Shown here: piece by piece, positions 34,698-43,488 of the stretch
Position numbering within the stretch: position 1 is the stretch's first letter
How the letters are laid out: every line of letters starts with the position of its first letter
NCBI GenBank assembly: GCA_944376125.1
Contig: CALWBQ010000053.1
Coordinates: 1 to 59,061 of the forward strand
Source: an uncultured Lachnospiraceae bacterium
GTDB taxonomy: Bacteria; Bacillota; Clostridia; Lachnospirales; Lachnospiraceae
Reading direction: 5' to 3'
DNA length: 59,061 nucleotides
Notes under the pieces: generated by a model
Databases searched by the model: none
What the model was told of the DNA's origin: nothing
The model's input: the letters and a program-made list of their open reading frames with translations, nothing else
Made by a program: the position numbers and the translations under genes

Positions 34698-35387
34698 TTA
34701 ATAAATTCTGACCCGGCAGCCCAATTCGACCACAGGCCACAGACAGTCCATAACCGGATTCCCAACTGCTACACATCCATCTGTAAGCCCGCCCTTTTCC
34801 CCGTGGATCTCAATCGCACCGCCAAGAGCTGTGGTCCAGTCAGGCTGAAGTCCCCTGTCAATGGCCTGCACAATCCGGTCTCTCTCTTCTTCTGAAATCA
34901 CTCCGGCAGCCCATCCCCTCTCCGCGTCCTCCTTATCCGGATAGGAGAGCCCCAGCGCCTTATAATACTGGCTGTTTTCATTTTTCAGACACACATAAAA
35001 CTCTCCTCGAGGCGTTCGTCTATCCCCGGACCACTCTTTATCTCCCTCTCGGGAAGCCTCCCCCACCTGGGCAATAAAGCTGTCAATTATCTGATTCCCA
35101 TAGCAAAGAAACAGTGTCCTGGTCTTCAGAGAAACAATCAGATGAATCTCATCAGCCTCCCTTTCTCCGCAAATCCTTCCTACCATCCGCTCATCGTAAG
35201 GCGTAACCATAGCGATGCAGATGGGATCCGGACGTTTCCACCCCCGCTCCCCCACAGCGCTCAGGCTGTATTCCAAGCCCCTTCCCAGACCTCCGGACAA
35301 AGAGCAGGCCAAGGCTGGCTCCAAACCTCCCCATACCATTAGCGCAGCAAAAAAAACGGCACACCATTGTCTTGCTGTTTTTCTCAT
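34698..35387 (-). CDS. Secreted L,D-transpeptidase (YkuD) family protein
   Basis: The 229-residue protein has an N-terminal signal (KTARQWCAVFFAALMVWGGLEPALA). It contains the YkuD core: EIHLIVSLKTRTLFLCY, DRRTPRGEFYVC, and the active-site segment IEIHGEKGGLTDGCVAVGN with the catalytic Cys. The usual SHGC reads TDGC here. Relatives cross-link peptidoglycan by 3-3 bonds. The chosen ATG (35387) has GTGGGGG about 7 nt upstream; an ATG two codons earlier abuts that site. Monocistronic, between the rpsA terminator and padR. Confidence 0.85.
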   Translation of the reverse strand: MRKTARQWCAVFFAALMVWGGLEPALACSLSGGLGRGLEYSLSAVGERGWKRPDPICIAMVTPYDERMVGRICGEREADEIHLIVSLKTRTLFLCYGNQIIDSFIAQVGEASREGDKEWSGDRRTPRGEFYVCLKNENSQYYKALGLSYPDKEDAERGWAAGVISEEERDRIVQAIDRGLQPDWTTALGGAIEIHGEKGGLTDGCVAVGNPVMDCLWPVVELGCRVRIY

Positions 35388-35423
35388 TTTCATCCCCCAC
35401 TGTCATTTCGCATGCAATAGCAA

Positions 35424-35462
35424 AAGGCATCCCTGTGCCTCTATGGGGCTCAGAGATGCCTT
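35424..35462 (-). terminator. Intrinsic terminator of the cmk-ispH-rpsA operon
   Basis: AAGGCATC (35424-35431) pairs with GATGCCTT (35455-35462), and the minus-strand stem is followed by TTTTGC. It lies 19 nt past the rpsA stop. Confidence 0.65.
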
Positions 35463-35480
35463 ATTCTCTAATCGTTTCTA

Positions 35481-36611
35481 TTATTCCTGTGCATTGGCAA
35501 CTGCCTCAATGTCTACATCCGCTACGTCCTCGTCCTGCGCAGGAGCTTCCTTGTGCTCCGGAACCAGGAGTGCTTTCATGCTCAGGCTGATCTTTCTGTC
35601 AGCTTCGTTGAAGTCGACTACCTTCGCCTCGATCTCCTGACCGATCTTCAGAACATCAGCCGGCTTGTCGATGTGCTCCTTCGCAATCTGGGAAACATGA
35701 AGCAGAGCGTCCACGCCCGGCTCCAGCTCTACGAACGCGCCGAAATCCGTCATGCGGGCCACGCGGCCTTTTACGATATTGCCGGCAGCATACTTCTCCG
35801 CCGCATTGACCCAGGGATTGGTCTCCGGGAATTTCAAGCTGAGAGCGATCTTCTCGCCCTGGATATCCTTAATCAGGACTTTTACCTTGTCACCAGCTTT
35901 AAATACCTTCTTCGGGTTCTCAACGCGGCCCCAGCTCATCTCAGAGATATGAAGCAGGCCATCAGCGCCGCCCAGATCAATGAATGCGCCGAAATCCGTC
36001 ACATTCTTAACAGTTCCCTCAACGGTATCGCCGACATGAATCCGCTCAAACAGTTCCTTCTGCATAGCCGCCTTCTTTGCCACCATGAGCTGCTTTCTGT
36101 CACCGATAATCCGTCTTCTCTTGGGATTGAACTCTGTGATGACAAACTCGATCTCCTGCCCAGCGTATTTGGACAGATCCTTTTCATAAGTGTCAGATAC
36201 CAGGCTCGCCGGGATAAAGACTCTGGCTTCGTCCACAACCACGCTCAATCCGCCGTCCAGTACCTGAGTAACCTTTGCCTTCAGGACTTCCTTATTGTTA
36301 AATGCTTCCTCAAGCCGCTTGTTTCCTCTGTCGGCTGCCAGTCTCTTGTAGGAAAGGGCTACCTGTCCCTCCCCGTCATTCACCTTGATTACTTTCGCTT
36401 CCATCTCGTCTCCGACATGTACCAGGGTGGTCAGATCCACATTCGGTTCATTGGTGTACTCGTTTCTAGGAATAATGCCATCTGACTTGTAACCTATATT
36501 CAAAACCACTTCATCTTCTTTGACATCAATGACCTTACCGGTGACTACCTCTCCTGTACGTATTGTCTTAAATGATTCCTCCAACATTTGTTCAAAACTT
36601 AATTCTGACAT
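35481..36611 (-). CDS. rpsA: 30S ribosomal protein S1-like (four S1 domains)
   Basis: The 376-residue protein has four S1 RNA-binding domains (about 15-85, 102-170, 189-257 and 274-343). They are recognisable from GEVVTGKVIDVKEDEVVLNIGYKSDG, HVGDTVEGTVKNVTDFGAFIDLGG, DGLLHISEMSWG and GNIVKGRVARMTDFGAFVELEPG. The tail is acidic. It is shorter than the six-domain proteobacterial S1, as usual in Firmicutes. It overlaps ispH by 13 nt; in some Clostridia the two are fused. Confidence 0.93.
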   Translation of the reverse strand: MSELSFEQMLEESFKTIRTGEVVTGKVIDVKEDEVVLNIGYKSDGIIPRNEYTNEPNVDLTTLVHVGDEMEAKVIKVNDGEGQVALSYKRLAADRGNKRLEEAFNNKEVLKAKVTQVLDGGLSVVVDEARVFIPASLVSDTYEKDLSKYAGQEIEFVITEFNPKRRRIIGDRKQLMVAKKAAMQKELFERIHVGDTVEGTVKNVTDFGAFIDLGGADGLLHISEMSWGRVENPKKVFKAGDKVKVLIKDIQGEKIALSLKFPETNPWVNAAEKYAAGNIVKGRVARMTDFGAFVELEPGVDALLHVSQIAKEHIDKPADVLKIGQEIEAKVVDFNEADRKISLSMKALLVPEHKEAPAQDEDVADVDIEAVANAQE

Positions 36612-37447
36612 TTAGTATGAACCTCCTCAATAATGTTTTTAGGGGTGGACGCCCCTGCTGTAATACCTACGCTTCGCACAGAACTTACACTTTCAGGATC
36701 CAAATCGTCAAATGTCTGGATATAATACGTGTGTTCACACTCCCTCCGGCAAATATCATACAATTTTTGTGTATTGGAACTGCTCTTGCCGCCGATGACA
36801 ATCATAGCCTCAACCTTTGATGCAATCTCCCGAGCCTCCGACTGCCTTTCTTGTGTCGCATTGCAAATCGTATTTAAAACACTACTATCATAACCCTTTT
36901 TTAAAATTTTTTCAACTAAATCTTGAAATTTCTTGTAATTAAATGTCGTCTGAGATACAATACTTACTTTCTCATCCGATAACAGAGATAATTCATCAAT
37001 TTGTGTCTCAGATTCCACTATCATCGTCCTGTCGTCGCCCCAGCCTTTAATTCCTTCCACCTCTGGGTGGTGTTCATTGCCAATGATAATGACGCGGCGT
37101 CCCTTTGCATTTTCCTCTTGTACAATCCGATGGATCTTTTTCACAAAGGGGCAGGTGGCGTCCACCACGGCAATCCCTGGTTTATTTAAAATATCATAGA
37201 TGTGCTTTCCCACGCCGTGAGAGCGAATGATGACTACACCCTCCTTCAGAGCTGCAAGCTCCTCCTCTGTGTTCAGCACCTGTACACCTTTCTTTTCCAG
37301 ATCTTTTACCACTTCCTCATTATGGATAATGGGGCCGTAAGTGTAGATCGGGCGTCCTTCGTTCGCTTCTATCTGCCGGTACACGCTTTCCACAGCGCGC
37401 TTGACGCCAAAACAGAAGCCGGCGGTTTTGGCTACAATCACTTCCAT
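36599..37447 (-). CDS. ispH: 4-hydroxy-3-methylbut-2-enyl diphosphate reductase
   Basis: The 282-residue Fe-S enzyme makes IPP and DMAPP, the last step of the MEP pathway. The three cluster cysteines are in AGFCFGVKRAVE, DATCPFVKKIH and NTICNATQERQ, and the active-site region GNEHHPEVEGIKGW is intact. Shares one base with the cmk stop (TGATG) and overlaps rpsA by 13 nt, so all three are co-translated. Confidence 0.96.
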   Translation of the reverse strand: MEVIVAKTAGFCFGVKRAVESVYRQIEANEGRPIYTYGPIIHNEEVVKDLEKKGVQVLNTEEELAALKEGVVIIRSHGVGKHIYDILNKPGIAVVDATCPFVKKIHRIVQEENAKGRRVIIIGNEHHPEVEGIKGWGDDRTMIVESETQIDELSLLSDEKVSIVSQTTFNYKKFQDLVEKILKKGYDSSVLNTICNATQERQSEAREIASKVEAMIVIGGKSSSNTQKLYDICRRECEHTYYIQTFDDLDPESVSSVRSVGITAGASTPKNIIEEVHTKCQN

Positions 37448-38124
37448 CAGGCTTTCAACCCCCTTTTTCGGGCAGCGTCTATTATGGCCTCCACCACCTG
37501 GTCAGGTGTCATATCAGAGCTGTCCACCAAATCTGCGTCCTCCGCCTGTTTTAAGGGGGAATGTTCCCTGTGGATATCGCGGTAATCTCTCTCTATGATA
37601 TCTTGCTCAATTTCTTCTAAATTACACGCAATTCCTTTTTCTTTCAACTCCTCATAGCGTCTTTTTGCCCTAACCTGAGGGCTGGCAGTTAAATAAATCT
37701 TGCACTGGGCATCGGGAAGCACGCAGGTTCCAATATCCCGCCCGTCCATAATCACATCCGCCGTCCTGGCCAACTGCTGCTGCAGCTCCACCAGTTTCTC
37801 CCGAACCGGAAGGTAAATACTGGTAGCGGATGCCATGTTTCCAACCTCCTCTGTCCGGATCAGCCCGGAAACATCTTCCCCGTTCAGGATAACCCTCTGG
37901 CTTCCTTCCTGATAGCAGATCGTAATCTCAACGTCTGAACAGGCTGCCCTGATCCCCTCTTCATCCTCCGGCGGAATTCCCCGGCGCAAAAAGTAGAGAG
38001 CCATTGCGCGGTACATCGCACCTGTGTCCACATAGACAAACCCCAGTTTTTTCGCGATTGCCCTGGCTATTGTACTCTTTCCGGCCCCTGCCGGGCCGTC
38101 AACTGCAATGTTGAAATGTGCCAT
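37447..38124 (-). CDS. cmk: Cytidylate kinase
   Basis: The 225-residue kinase phosphorylates CMP and dCMP. It opens with AVDGPAGAGKSTIARAIAKKLGF and VDTGAMYRAMALYFL, followed by DVSGLIRTEEVGNMAS, MDGRDIGTCVLPDA and a lid region RAKRRYEELKEKG. Its own promoter (TTGCGA-17-TATAAT) starts the cmk-ispH-rpsA operon. In many Lachnospiraceae a BaiN/HI0933-type flavoprotein gene lies directly upstream; here that family appears only at the right edge of the window. Confidence 0.95.
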   Translation of the reverse strand: MAHFNIAVDGPAGAGKSTIARAIAKKLGFVYVDTGAMYRAMALYFLRRGIPPEDEEGIRAACSDVEITICYQEGSQRVILNGEDVSGLIRTEEVGNMASATSIYLPVREKLVELQQQLARTADVIMDGRDIGTCVLPDAQCKIYLTASPQVRAKRRYEELKEKGIACNLEEIEQDIIERDYRDIHREHSPLKQAEDADLVDSSDMTPDQVVEAIIDAARKRGLKA

Positions 38125-38197
38125 CTCCTTCTCCTCTGTCTCTCATTTTAGCCGTTTTCTCAGCCCAGGATTTCACTCCATGGCCTGTAGCACTTTT

Positions 38198-38226
38198 ATT
38201 ATATCCGAATTAGATTAGAATCGCAA
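38198..38226 (-). promoter_or_regulatory. Sigma-A promoter of cmk
   Basis: On the minus strand TTGCGA (38226-38221) and TATAAT (38203-38198) are separated by 17 nt, about 75 nt upstream of the cmk start. Confidence 0.6.
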
Positions 38227-38321
38227 TTATAAGTTTTACTTTTATTTAATTCTGACCGCGAATTTTCCCCTCTCCACACTAAATTCATAATTGCGTGCTA
38301 TACTCCATCTGGTGATTGATT

Positions 38322-38990
38322 ATGAAAATGATTCTAATTGTCGAAGACGAACCCGATATCCAGGAACTCCTCTGCGCCTATCTCCGAAATGCCGGCTATG
38401 ATCCTTATCCGGCCGGCGACGGCGTGGAGGCCATGGCTCTGTTTCAGTCTAAGCCGTTTGATCTGGTGCTCCTGGACCTTATGCTTCCCAAGATCGATGG
38501 CTTCGGCGTCTGCGAACTGATCCGCAGACAGTCCCAGATTCCAATCTTAATGCTCACGGCCCTTGACGGGGAAGAAGAACAGCTTCGTGGATTTCACCTT
38601 GACATTGATGACTATGTGACGAAACCCTTTTCCATGCCTGTTCTCTTGGAAAAAATACGGGTTATCCTCCGCAGAAGATCCAGTGCCGCTGAAGATCCCT
38701 GTGTACACTACCGTGATCTGTCGATGAATCCCGACACAAGGGAGGTCCTCCTGGCCGGCTGCTCTCTAGATCTGACTGCCAGAGAATTCGAATTGCTTCT
38801 GACTTTTGTGACCGCCCCCGGCCGGGTCTTTACCAGAGAGATGCTTCTAGCGAAACTCTGGGGATATGACTTTTACGGGGATGAACGTATCGTGGACAGC
38901 CACATCAAAAATCTGCGCCATAAATTAGGAAGAGACTTTATTGAAACCATAAGGGGGGTGGGATATCGTGCTGCGAAAGAAATTCCGTGA
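38322..38990 (+). CDS. OmpR-family response regulator
   Basis: The 222-residue protein has a receiver domain (ILIVEDEPDIQE; phosphoacceptor Asp52 in LVLLDLMLP; the YVTKPF lysine) and a C-terminal winged helix (LDLTAREFELLLTFVTAPG, RIVDSHIKNLRHKLG, IRGVGYRA). ATG 38322 has GGTGA 7 nt upstream; a TTG two codons earlier is possible. TATACT at 38299-38304 is a -10 candidate with no recognisable -35, as for promoters that need an activator. Overlaps the histidine kinase gene by 23 nt. It probably controls the ABC/peptidase genes that follow. Confidence 0.93.
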   Translation: MKMILIVEDEPDIQELLCAYLRNAGYDPYPAGDGVEAMALFQSKPFDLVLLDLMLPKIDGFGVCELIRRQSQIPILMLTALDGEEEQLRGFHLDIDDYVTKPFSMPVLLEKIRVILRRRSSAAEDPCVHYRDLSMNPDTREVLLAGCSLDLTAREFELLLTFVTAPGRVFTREMLLAKLWGYDFYGDERIVDSHIKNLRHKLGRDFIETIRGVGYRAAKEIP

Positions 38991-40482
38991 ACATCTCAGT
39001 GTGCGAATTTTCCTGCTTACCTTTCTCATCCTTCTCTGCGCAGGCGCCATCACATTCGGTCTGATTGCCTGGGCTACACCCAGAACCTACACTGCTGTGG
39101 TCAATGATGATCTCCAACATCAAGTGGATTCCCTGACAGCACGGCTGCAGACAACCGATTTTGAGGACTGCGGCCCTGTTTTAGACGAATTTATCCGCGC
39201 CTCCCGGTCAGATGTTATGCTTTTGACCGCATCGGGAACCCTGGCCGCCACCGGCTCCAAACTGTCTGCACAGGGATTGCGGGAAGATGATGCTGTCACA
39301 GTCACTTCTTATGACTCTGGAAGCAGCGGAACCCTATCATCCTCCTGGGGCGTCCGGGTTGCCCAGGAGCATCCGAATGCGACCACCATCGCGGCAGTGC
39401 AGCAATACACTATTCTGGCGGATGTCTCCTTTGCTGACCGTGCTGAGCATTACAAGCTCTATGTGACTCCCCAGCCAGAGACAGAAAATTTAGCCGTCCG
39501 GGCTCTGATTCAGACAGCCCCATGGCTCCTGCTGGCGCTGTTGACCTTCTCCCTGCTCTGCGCCCTGATCTACTCCCGCTACATCACCCGTCCTATTATA
39601 CGCATCAGCGCTATTGCAGAGAAGATGGCTGAGCTGGACTTTGACTGGAAATGCGGCGAAAAAAGGCACGATGAAATTGGAACCCTCGGCCGCAGCCTTG
39701 ACCGGATGGCCCAGCGCCTCTCTGCTGCTCTGTCAGAGCTGGAGGCCGCCAACCTGGCCCTCCAAAAAAAGGTCGCGCGGGAGGAAGAGCTGGCCCGCCA
39801 AAAAATGGCATTTTTTTCCGCCGCCTCCCATGAGCTGAAAACTCCTCTCACAATCCTGAAAGGCCAACTGGCCGGTATGCTGGAGGGAATTGGCATCTAC
39901 CAAGACAGGGACAAATATCTATTTCGCTCCCTCCAGACTGCAGATCGGATGGAGCACCTGATTCAGGAAATGCTGGCCATCTCCCGCATGGAAACCGGGG
40001 CAGCCGCCATGAAGCAGGATCCTGTAGATCTGTGCTCCCTGATTCAAAGCCAGATCGAACTGTACCGTGATCTTTCTCAGCACCGCAGACAGGACCTGAC
40101 CGTTCGCTTGGAGCCAGGCATCACCGTAACTGGAGATGCCTCTCTCCTGGCAAAAGCCATTGGAAATCTGCTTTCCAACGCGATTCTCTATTCTCCCGAC
40201 GGGGCGGAGATCCGTGCAGAGTGCGGCATGGACGGAGGAATGCCTTCCATTGTCATTGAAAACTCTGGAATACACATCCGTGAAGGCGCACTCTGCCATC
40301 TCTTTGAACCATTTTACAGGGAGGAGAACTCTCGAAGCCGAAGTACAGGCGGCAGCGGTCTTGGGCTTTATCTGACCAAGATAATCCTAGAACGCCACAA
40401 CGCTTTGTGCACAATCGAAAACAGCGGCAGCGGGGTAAGGGCCTCTGTTCTCTTTCCTCTTGTCTCCATACAAAACACATAG
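38968..40482 (+). CDS. Sensor histidine kinase
   Basis: The 504-residue protein starts at GTG 38968 behind a G-rich ribosome site. There are two membrane helices (about 12-36 and 181-201) with a 145-residue extracytoplasmic sensor between them. A HAMP segment (SRYITRPIIRISAIAEKMAE), a short coiled coil, the H-box ASHELKTPLTILKGQ with phosphorylated His288, and the ATP-binding N box (AIGNLLSNAILYSPDG) and G box (GGSGLGLYLTKIILE) follow. The architecture is like VanS/BceS-type kinases. It is linked to the response regulator and to an ABC transporter 70 nt downstream. Confidence 0.92.
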   Translation: MLRKKFREHLSVRIFLLTFLILLCAGAITFGLIAWATPRTYTAVVNDDLQHQVDSLTARLQTTDFEDCGPVLDEFIRASRSDVMLLTASGTLAATGSKLSAQGLREDDAVTVTSYDSGSSGTLSSSWGVRVAQEHPNATTIAAVQQYTILADVSFADRAEHYKLYVTPQPETENLAVRALIQTAPWLLLALLTFSLLCALIYSRYITRPIIRISAIAEKMAELDFDWKCGEKRHDEIGTLGRSLDRMAQRLSAALSELEAANLALQKKVAREEELARQKMAFFSAASHELKTPLTILKGQLAGMLEGIGIYQDRDKYLFRSLQTADRMEHLIQEMLAISRMETGAAAMKQDPVDLCSLIQSQIELYRDLSQHRRQDLTVRLEPGITVTGDASLLAKAIGNLLSNAILYSPDGAEIRAECGMDGGMPSIVIENSGIHIREGALCHLFEPFYREENSRSRSTGGSGLGLYLTKIILERHNALCTIENSGSGVRASVLFPLVSIQNT

Positions 40483-40552
40483 AAATTCCAACGTTCTTCC
40501 ACATATCTCTGGTATCCTGCAGATAATCTCAAACAGAAAGGATACTAAAAAT

Positions 40553-41305
40553 ATGGAAATCAACCTTCAAAATGTCAGTATGACTTACCCAAATGGCAAT
40601 CAGGCGCTGAAAGGGCTCAATCTTGATCTGCGCAGCCCCGGCCTCATCGGACTCCTAGGGCCCAACGGCGCCGGCAAATCCACTTTTCTAAAGCTGCTGG
40701 CCGGCGCTCTCATCCCAACCTCCGGTTCTATCCAGGCAGACGGCTATCCCCTCTCCCAGGCAGGCCGCCGGCTGAAAGCGCACTTAGGCTATCTTCCCCA
40801 GGACTTTGGGCTATTTGACGAGCTCACTGTGGTACAGTTTCTGGACTACATGGCCGCCCTCAAGGATCTGAAAAAGCCAAAAACTGCTGTCTGGGAGGCG
40901 ATTCACGCAGTCAATCTCACGGAAAAAGCCAAAACACGGATCAGCTCATTATCAGGCGGCCAGCGCCAACGGACAGGAATCGCCCAAGCTCTTCTGGGGA
41001 ACCCACCATTTCTTATCTTGGACGAACCCACTGTAGGTTTGGATCCTGGGGAGCGGATTCATTTCCGCAGTTTATTCTCTCAGGAGGCTGCAAACCGTCT
41101 GGTACTGCTGTCTACCCATATTATAGAAGACGTTCGCTCTGTGTGCAGCCGGCTGATTGTCATTGACCATGGATCTATCCTATTTGACGGCACACCTGAT
41201 CTGCTGATTCGCTCTCAATCCGGACGCCCGCACACTTCCCCTGGGCAGAATACTGCCCTGGAGGATGCCTACCTCTCTCTCCTGTCTGAGGAGGCAATGC
41301 TATGA
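40553..41305 (+). CDS. ABC transporter ATP-binding protein
   Basis: The 250-residue nucleotide-binding subunit has Walker A GLLGPNGAGKSTFLKLLAG, the Q-loop YLPQDFGLFDELTV, signature SSLSGGQRQRTGIAQALLG, Walker B FLILDEPTVGLDPGE and the switch His in LVLLSTHIIEDV. The start is ATG 40553 (AAAGGA 11 nt upstream), not the longer frame, which runs into the kinase. It is closest in style to ABC-2-type exporters. It overlaps the peptidase-permease gene by 4 nt, so the two are coupled. Confidence 0.93.
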   Translation: MEINLQNVSMTYPNGNQALKGLNLDLRSPGLIGLLGPNGAGKSTFLKLLAGALIPTSGSIQADGYPLSQAGRRLKAHLGYLPQDFGLFDELTVVQFLDYMAALKDLKKPKTAVWEAIHAVNLTEKAKTRISSLSGGQRQRTGIAQALLGNPPFLILDEPTVGLDPGERIHFRSLFSQEAANRLVLLSTHIIEDVRSVCSRLIVIDHGSILFDGTPDLLIRSQSGRPHTSPGQNTALEDAYLSLLSEEAML

Positions 41306-43488
41306 AGGCCCTCCGTCTGTTTTCGCTGGAGCTGGGCCGGCTCCTCCAGAGCCGGACGACTTGGCTGACCGCCCTGCTGACCATACTTTCCCCTGCGGCT
41401 GGATTAGCTGTCTGCCAGCCGGCCGCAGCCGACACCATGCTCTCTGCGTATCTAGCCAACCCGACTCTGGCTGGCAGCGCTGCCGGCGGCATCTTGTTCG
41501 GACTTCTCACTGTGTGGGAGCAGGATCGGGCCTGCAGAAGCCGGGTGGACACCTTGATATACACTGCGGTCTCCCCCTTGGACATGGCGCTGATCCGTTT
41601 GGCTGCTCTGGCTGCCGCCGCCTTGCTGACAATGGCAGCCGCTGCGCTGGCCTGGCATCCTTTCATTCGCAAGCTGTCTGGCTCTGTCTTCTCTGAAACT
41701 GACTACATTCTCTCGTTTGTTGTCTTTATGGGACCTGCCCTTTTTTTGGCCATTTTAGCAGCCTCCTCAGCCTATCACCTGGCTGGACGGTTGGATCTCT
41801 CCTTGGTCATCTTCTGCGCCTTCGCTGGGCTGAGTCTGACTGTCTGGAAAGACAACTGGCAGCTATGCTGGCTGAATCCATGTGTCTGGGCTTTGTCAGA
41901 TGATTTTTCCAATTTCCGCATTTTTCGTTCTGTCGCATATATGCGTCTGACTTGGCTGACAGCTCTTTCCGGTGTCTGGATCCTGTCCTGGCTTTGCATA
42001 CGCCAGTGGGGGAGAGGACTCCTGGCCTCTCTGGCCTGCCATTCCCGGCAGATCTGCAGACCGATTTTTGCCTTCTTTCTGCTGTTCTGCTCCTGCGCCG
42101 CCTACATTTTTCAGCCCATGATCGATCACAGCAACCCGGATCTGAGCGCTTCCGCCTTTTATGAGCTGCCTGTTCTGGAGGGTGTCTCCTGCTCCGGGCG
42201 CACTGCCAGCGTGTACCCAAATACCAATGCTGGGACGGTATCCGGAACAGCATCCTACTTTTTTCAAAATATATCCGGCCAGACTCAGATAGCCGCCTTC
42301 GGCATCAACCCTGGCTACACAGTCTCGTCGGTCAAGGCAAATGGAACCGACACGCCGTTTACTGTCAGTGATTATCAGGAATATAATGAAGCCATGCTGA
42401 CAGCAACTATCCCTCCAGATGAAACGGCAGAGCTGGTTATTGAGTACAGCGGTTTCCCGAAGGAAAACCGCGCCCTCGCTTCCCAGCAGGGTTCTGCAGA
42501 AATCAGCAGCAAATATATCTGTCTGGCGAATGCTGACCTGGCTCCGCGCCTGATGAATGTGGCAAATACTGGCCTGATCCCTGCCACAATCGAAATTACC
42601 CTGCCAGCTCACATGACAGCCATCCCATTCAGCACAGCTCAGGCAGAAATTGTGTCCCGGCATGACGGCGGCACAGCGACATGGCGCTATCAGGGGACGG
42701 GGGCAGGAGGAATTCTCTACGCCGGTGACTATATCCGCCAGGATATCAATGCAGGCGGCATCACAGTCCAGCTCTATTACGGCCGAAAACACCAGGCCGT
42801 TATGGAATCCGCTCATGCGGCAGAATCCGTCCGGGCCGTCGTAGACTACTGCACTGAGCACTACGGCCCCCTGTCTTTCAGTTCCGGCAGCACACTCAAG
42901 CTGATCCAAAGCCGCGTCATTGGCGGAGGATATGCTGCAGACGGGGCCAGTCTTCTGGACGAGGCAGATTTCACCTTTGCTAACCTGAATGACAGCGGCA
43001 AAGGTGCTGCCCCCGGAGAAGTAATGATCCATGAACTGGTCCATCAATGGTGGGGGCTGGCCAACATGTTCCCTCCGACAGCTAACACGGATCCCTGGTC
43101 TGCGGAAGGCTTGACTGTGTACACCACTTACCGCATCATCAAAGAACTCTATGGAACCGACTATGCAATAGAACATTACGTGAAACAATGGCAGCAGGAA
43201 GCAGATTGCTATTATCTGAATTTCTATGTCCGGAACCCCCAATACTTAGAGGCCCTCCCGGAGAATAAGCGTCTGAAAATTTCCAACCGCCTTGCCCATG
43301 TCCGGCAGTACTGTGAAATGCCCCTGAAAATCTTAAAAGCAGAAACCCTGGTTGGCGGTGAGACCGCCATGGACGAGATTTTGCACTGCCTTTTTACCCG
43401 GGAGCTGGACTGGACCTTCCCCTATCTGACTTATCAGGACTTTCTGGATGCCTGCCAATTGACAGAGGAGGATTTACATGATGTATAA
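41302..43488 (+). CDS. ABC-2-like permease fused to extracytoplasmic M1-type metallopeptidase
   Basis: The protein has 728 residues. Residues 1-270 contain about seven hydrophobic helices, typical of an ABC-2 permease half. Residues 275-728 are extracytoplasmic and resemble a gluzincin M1 aminopeptidase. A beta-rich front part is followed by GEVMIHELVHQWWG, with His577, Glu578 and His581, and SAEGLTVYTTY with Glu602 as probable third zinc ligand. The spacing after HExxH is 20 residues instead of 18. Comparable permease-M1 fusions are known mainly from longer proteins in other phyla. It may cleave a peptide outside the cell or use the domain to bind one; the substrate is unknown. Confidence 0.8.
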   Translation: MKALRLFSLELGRLLQSRTTWLTALLTILSPAAGLAVCQPAAADTMLSAYLANPTLAGSAAGGILFGLLTVWEQDRACRSRVDTLIYTAVSPLDMALIRLAALAAAALLTMAAAALAWHPFIRKLSGSVFSETDYILSFVVFMGPALFLAILAASSAYHLAGRLDLSLVIFCAFAGLSLTVWKDNWQLCWLNPCVWALSDDFSNFRIFRSVAYMRLTWLTALSGVWILSWLCIRQWGRGLLASLACHSRQICRPIFAFFLLFCSCAAYIFQPMIDHSNPDLSASAFYELPVLEGVSCSGRTASVYPNTNAGTVSGTASYFFQNISGQTQIAAFGINPGYTVSSVKANGTDTPFTVSDYQEYNEAMLTATIPPDETAELVIEYSGFPKENRALASQQGSAEISSKYICLANADLAPRLMNVANTGLIPATIEITLPAHMTAIPFSTAQAEIVSRHDGGTATWRYQGTGAGGILYAGDYIRQDINAGGITVQLYYGRKHQAVMESAHAAESVRAVVDYCTEHYGPLSFSSGSTLKLIQSRVIGGGYAADGASLLDEADFTFANLNDSGKGAAPGEVMIHELVHQWWGLANMFPPTANTDPWSAEGLTVYTTYRIIKELYGTDYAIEHYVKQWQQEADCYYLNFYVRNPQYLEALPENKRLKISNRLAHVRQYCEMPLKILKAETLVGGETAMDEILHCLFTRELDWTFPYLTYQDFLDACQLTEEDLHDV

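Noticed and set aside
41896..43242. 448-codon minus-strand frame under the peptidase-permease gene
   Set aside because: It is an antisense shadow; the plus frame has membrane helices, the HELVH motif and operon overlaps.
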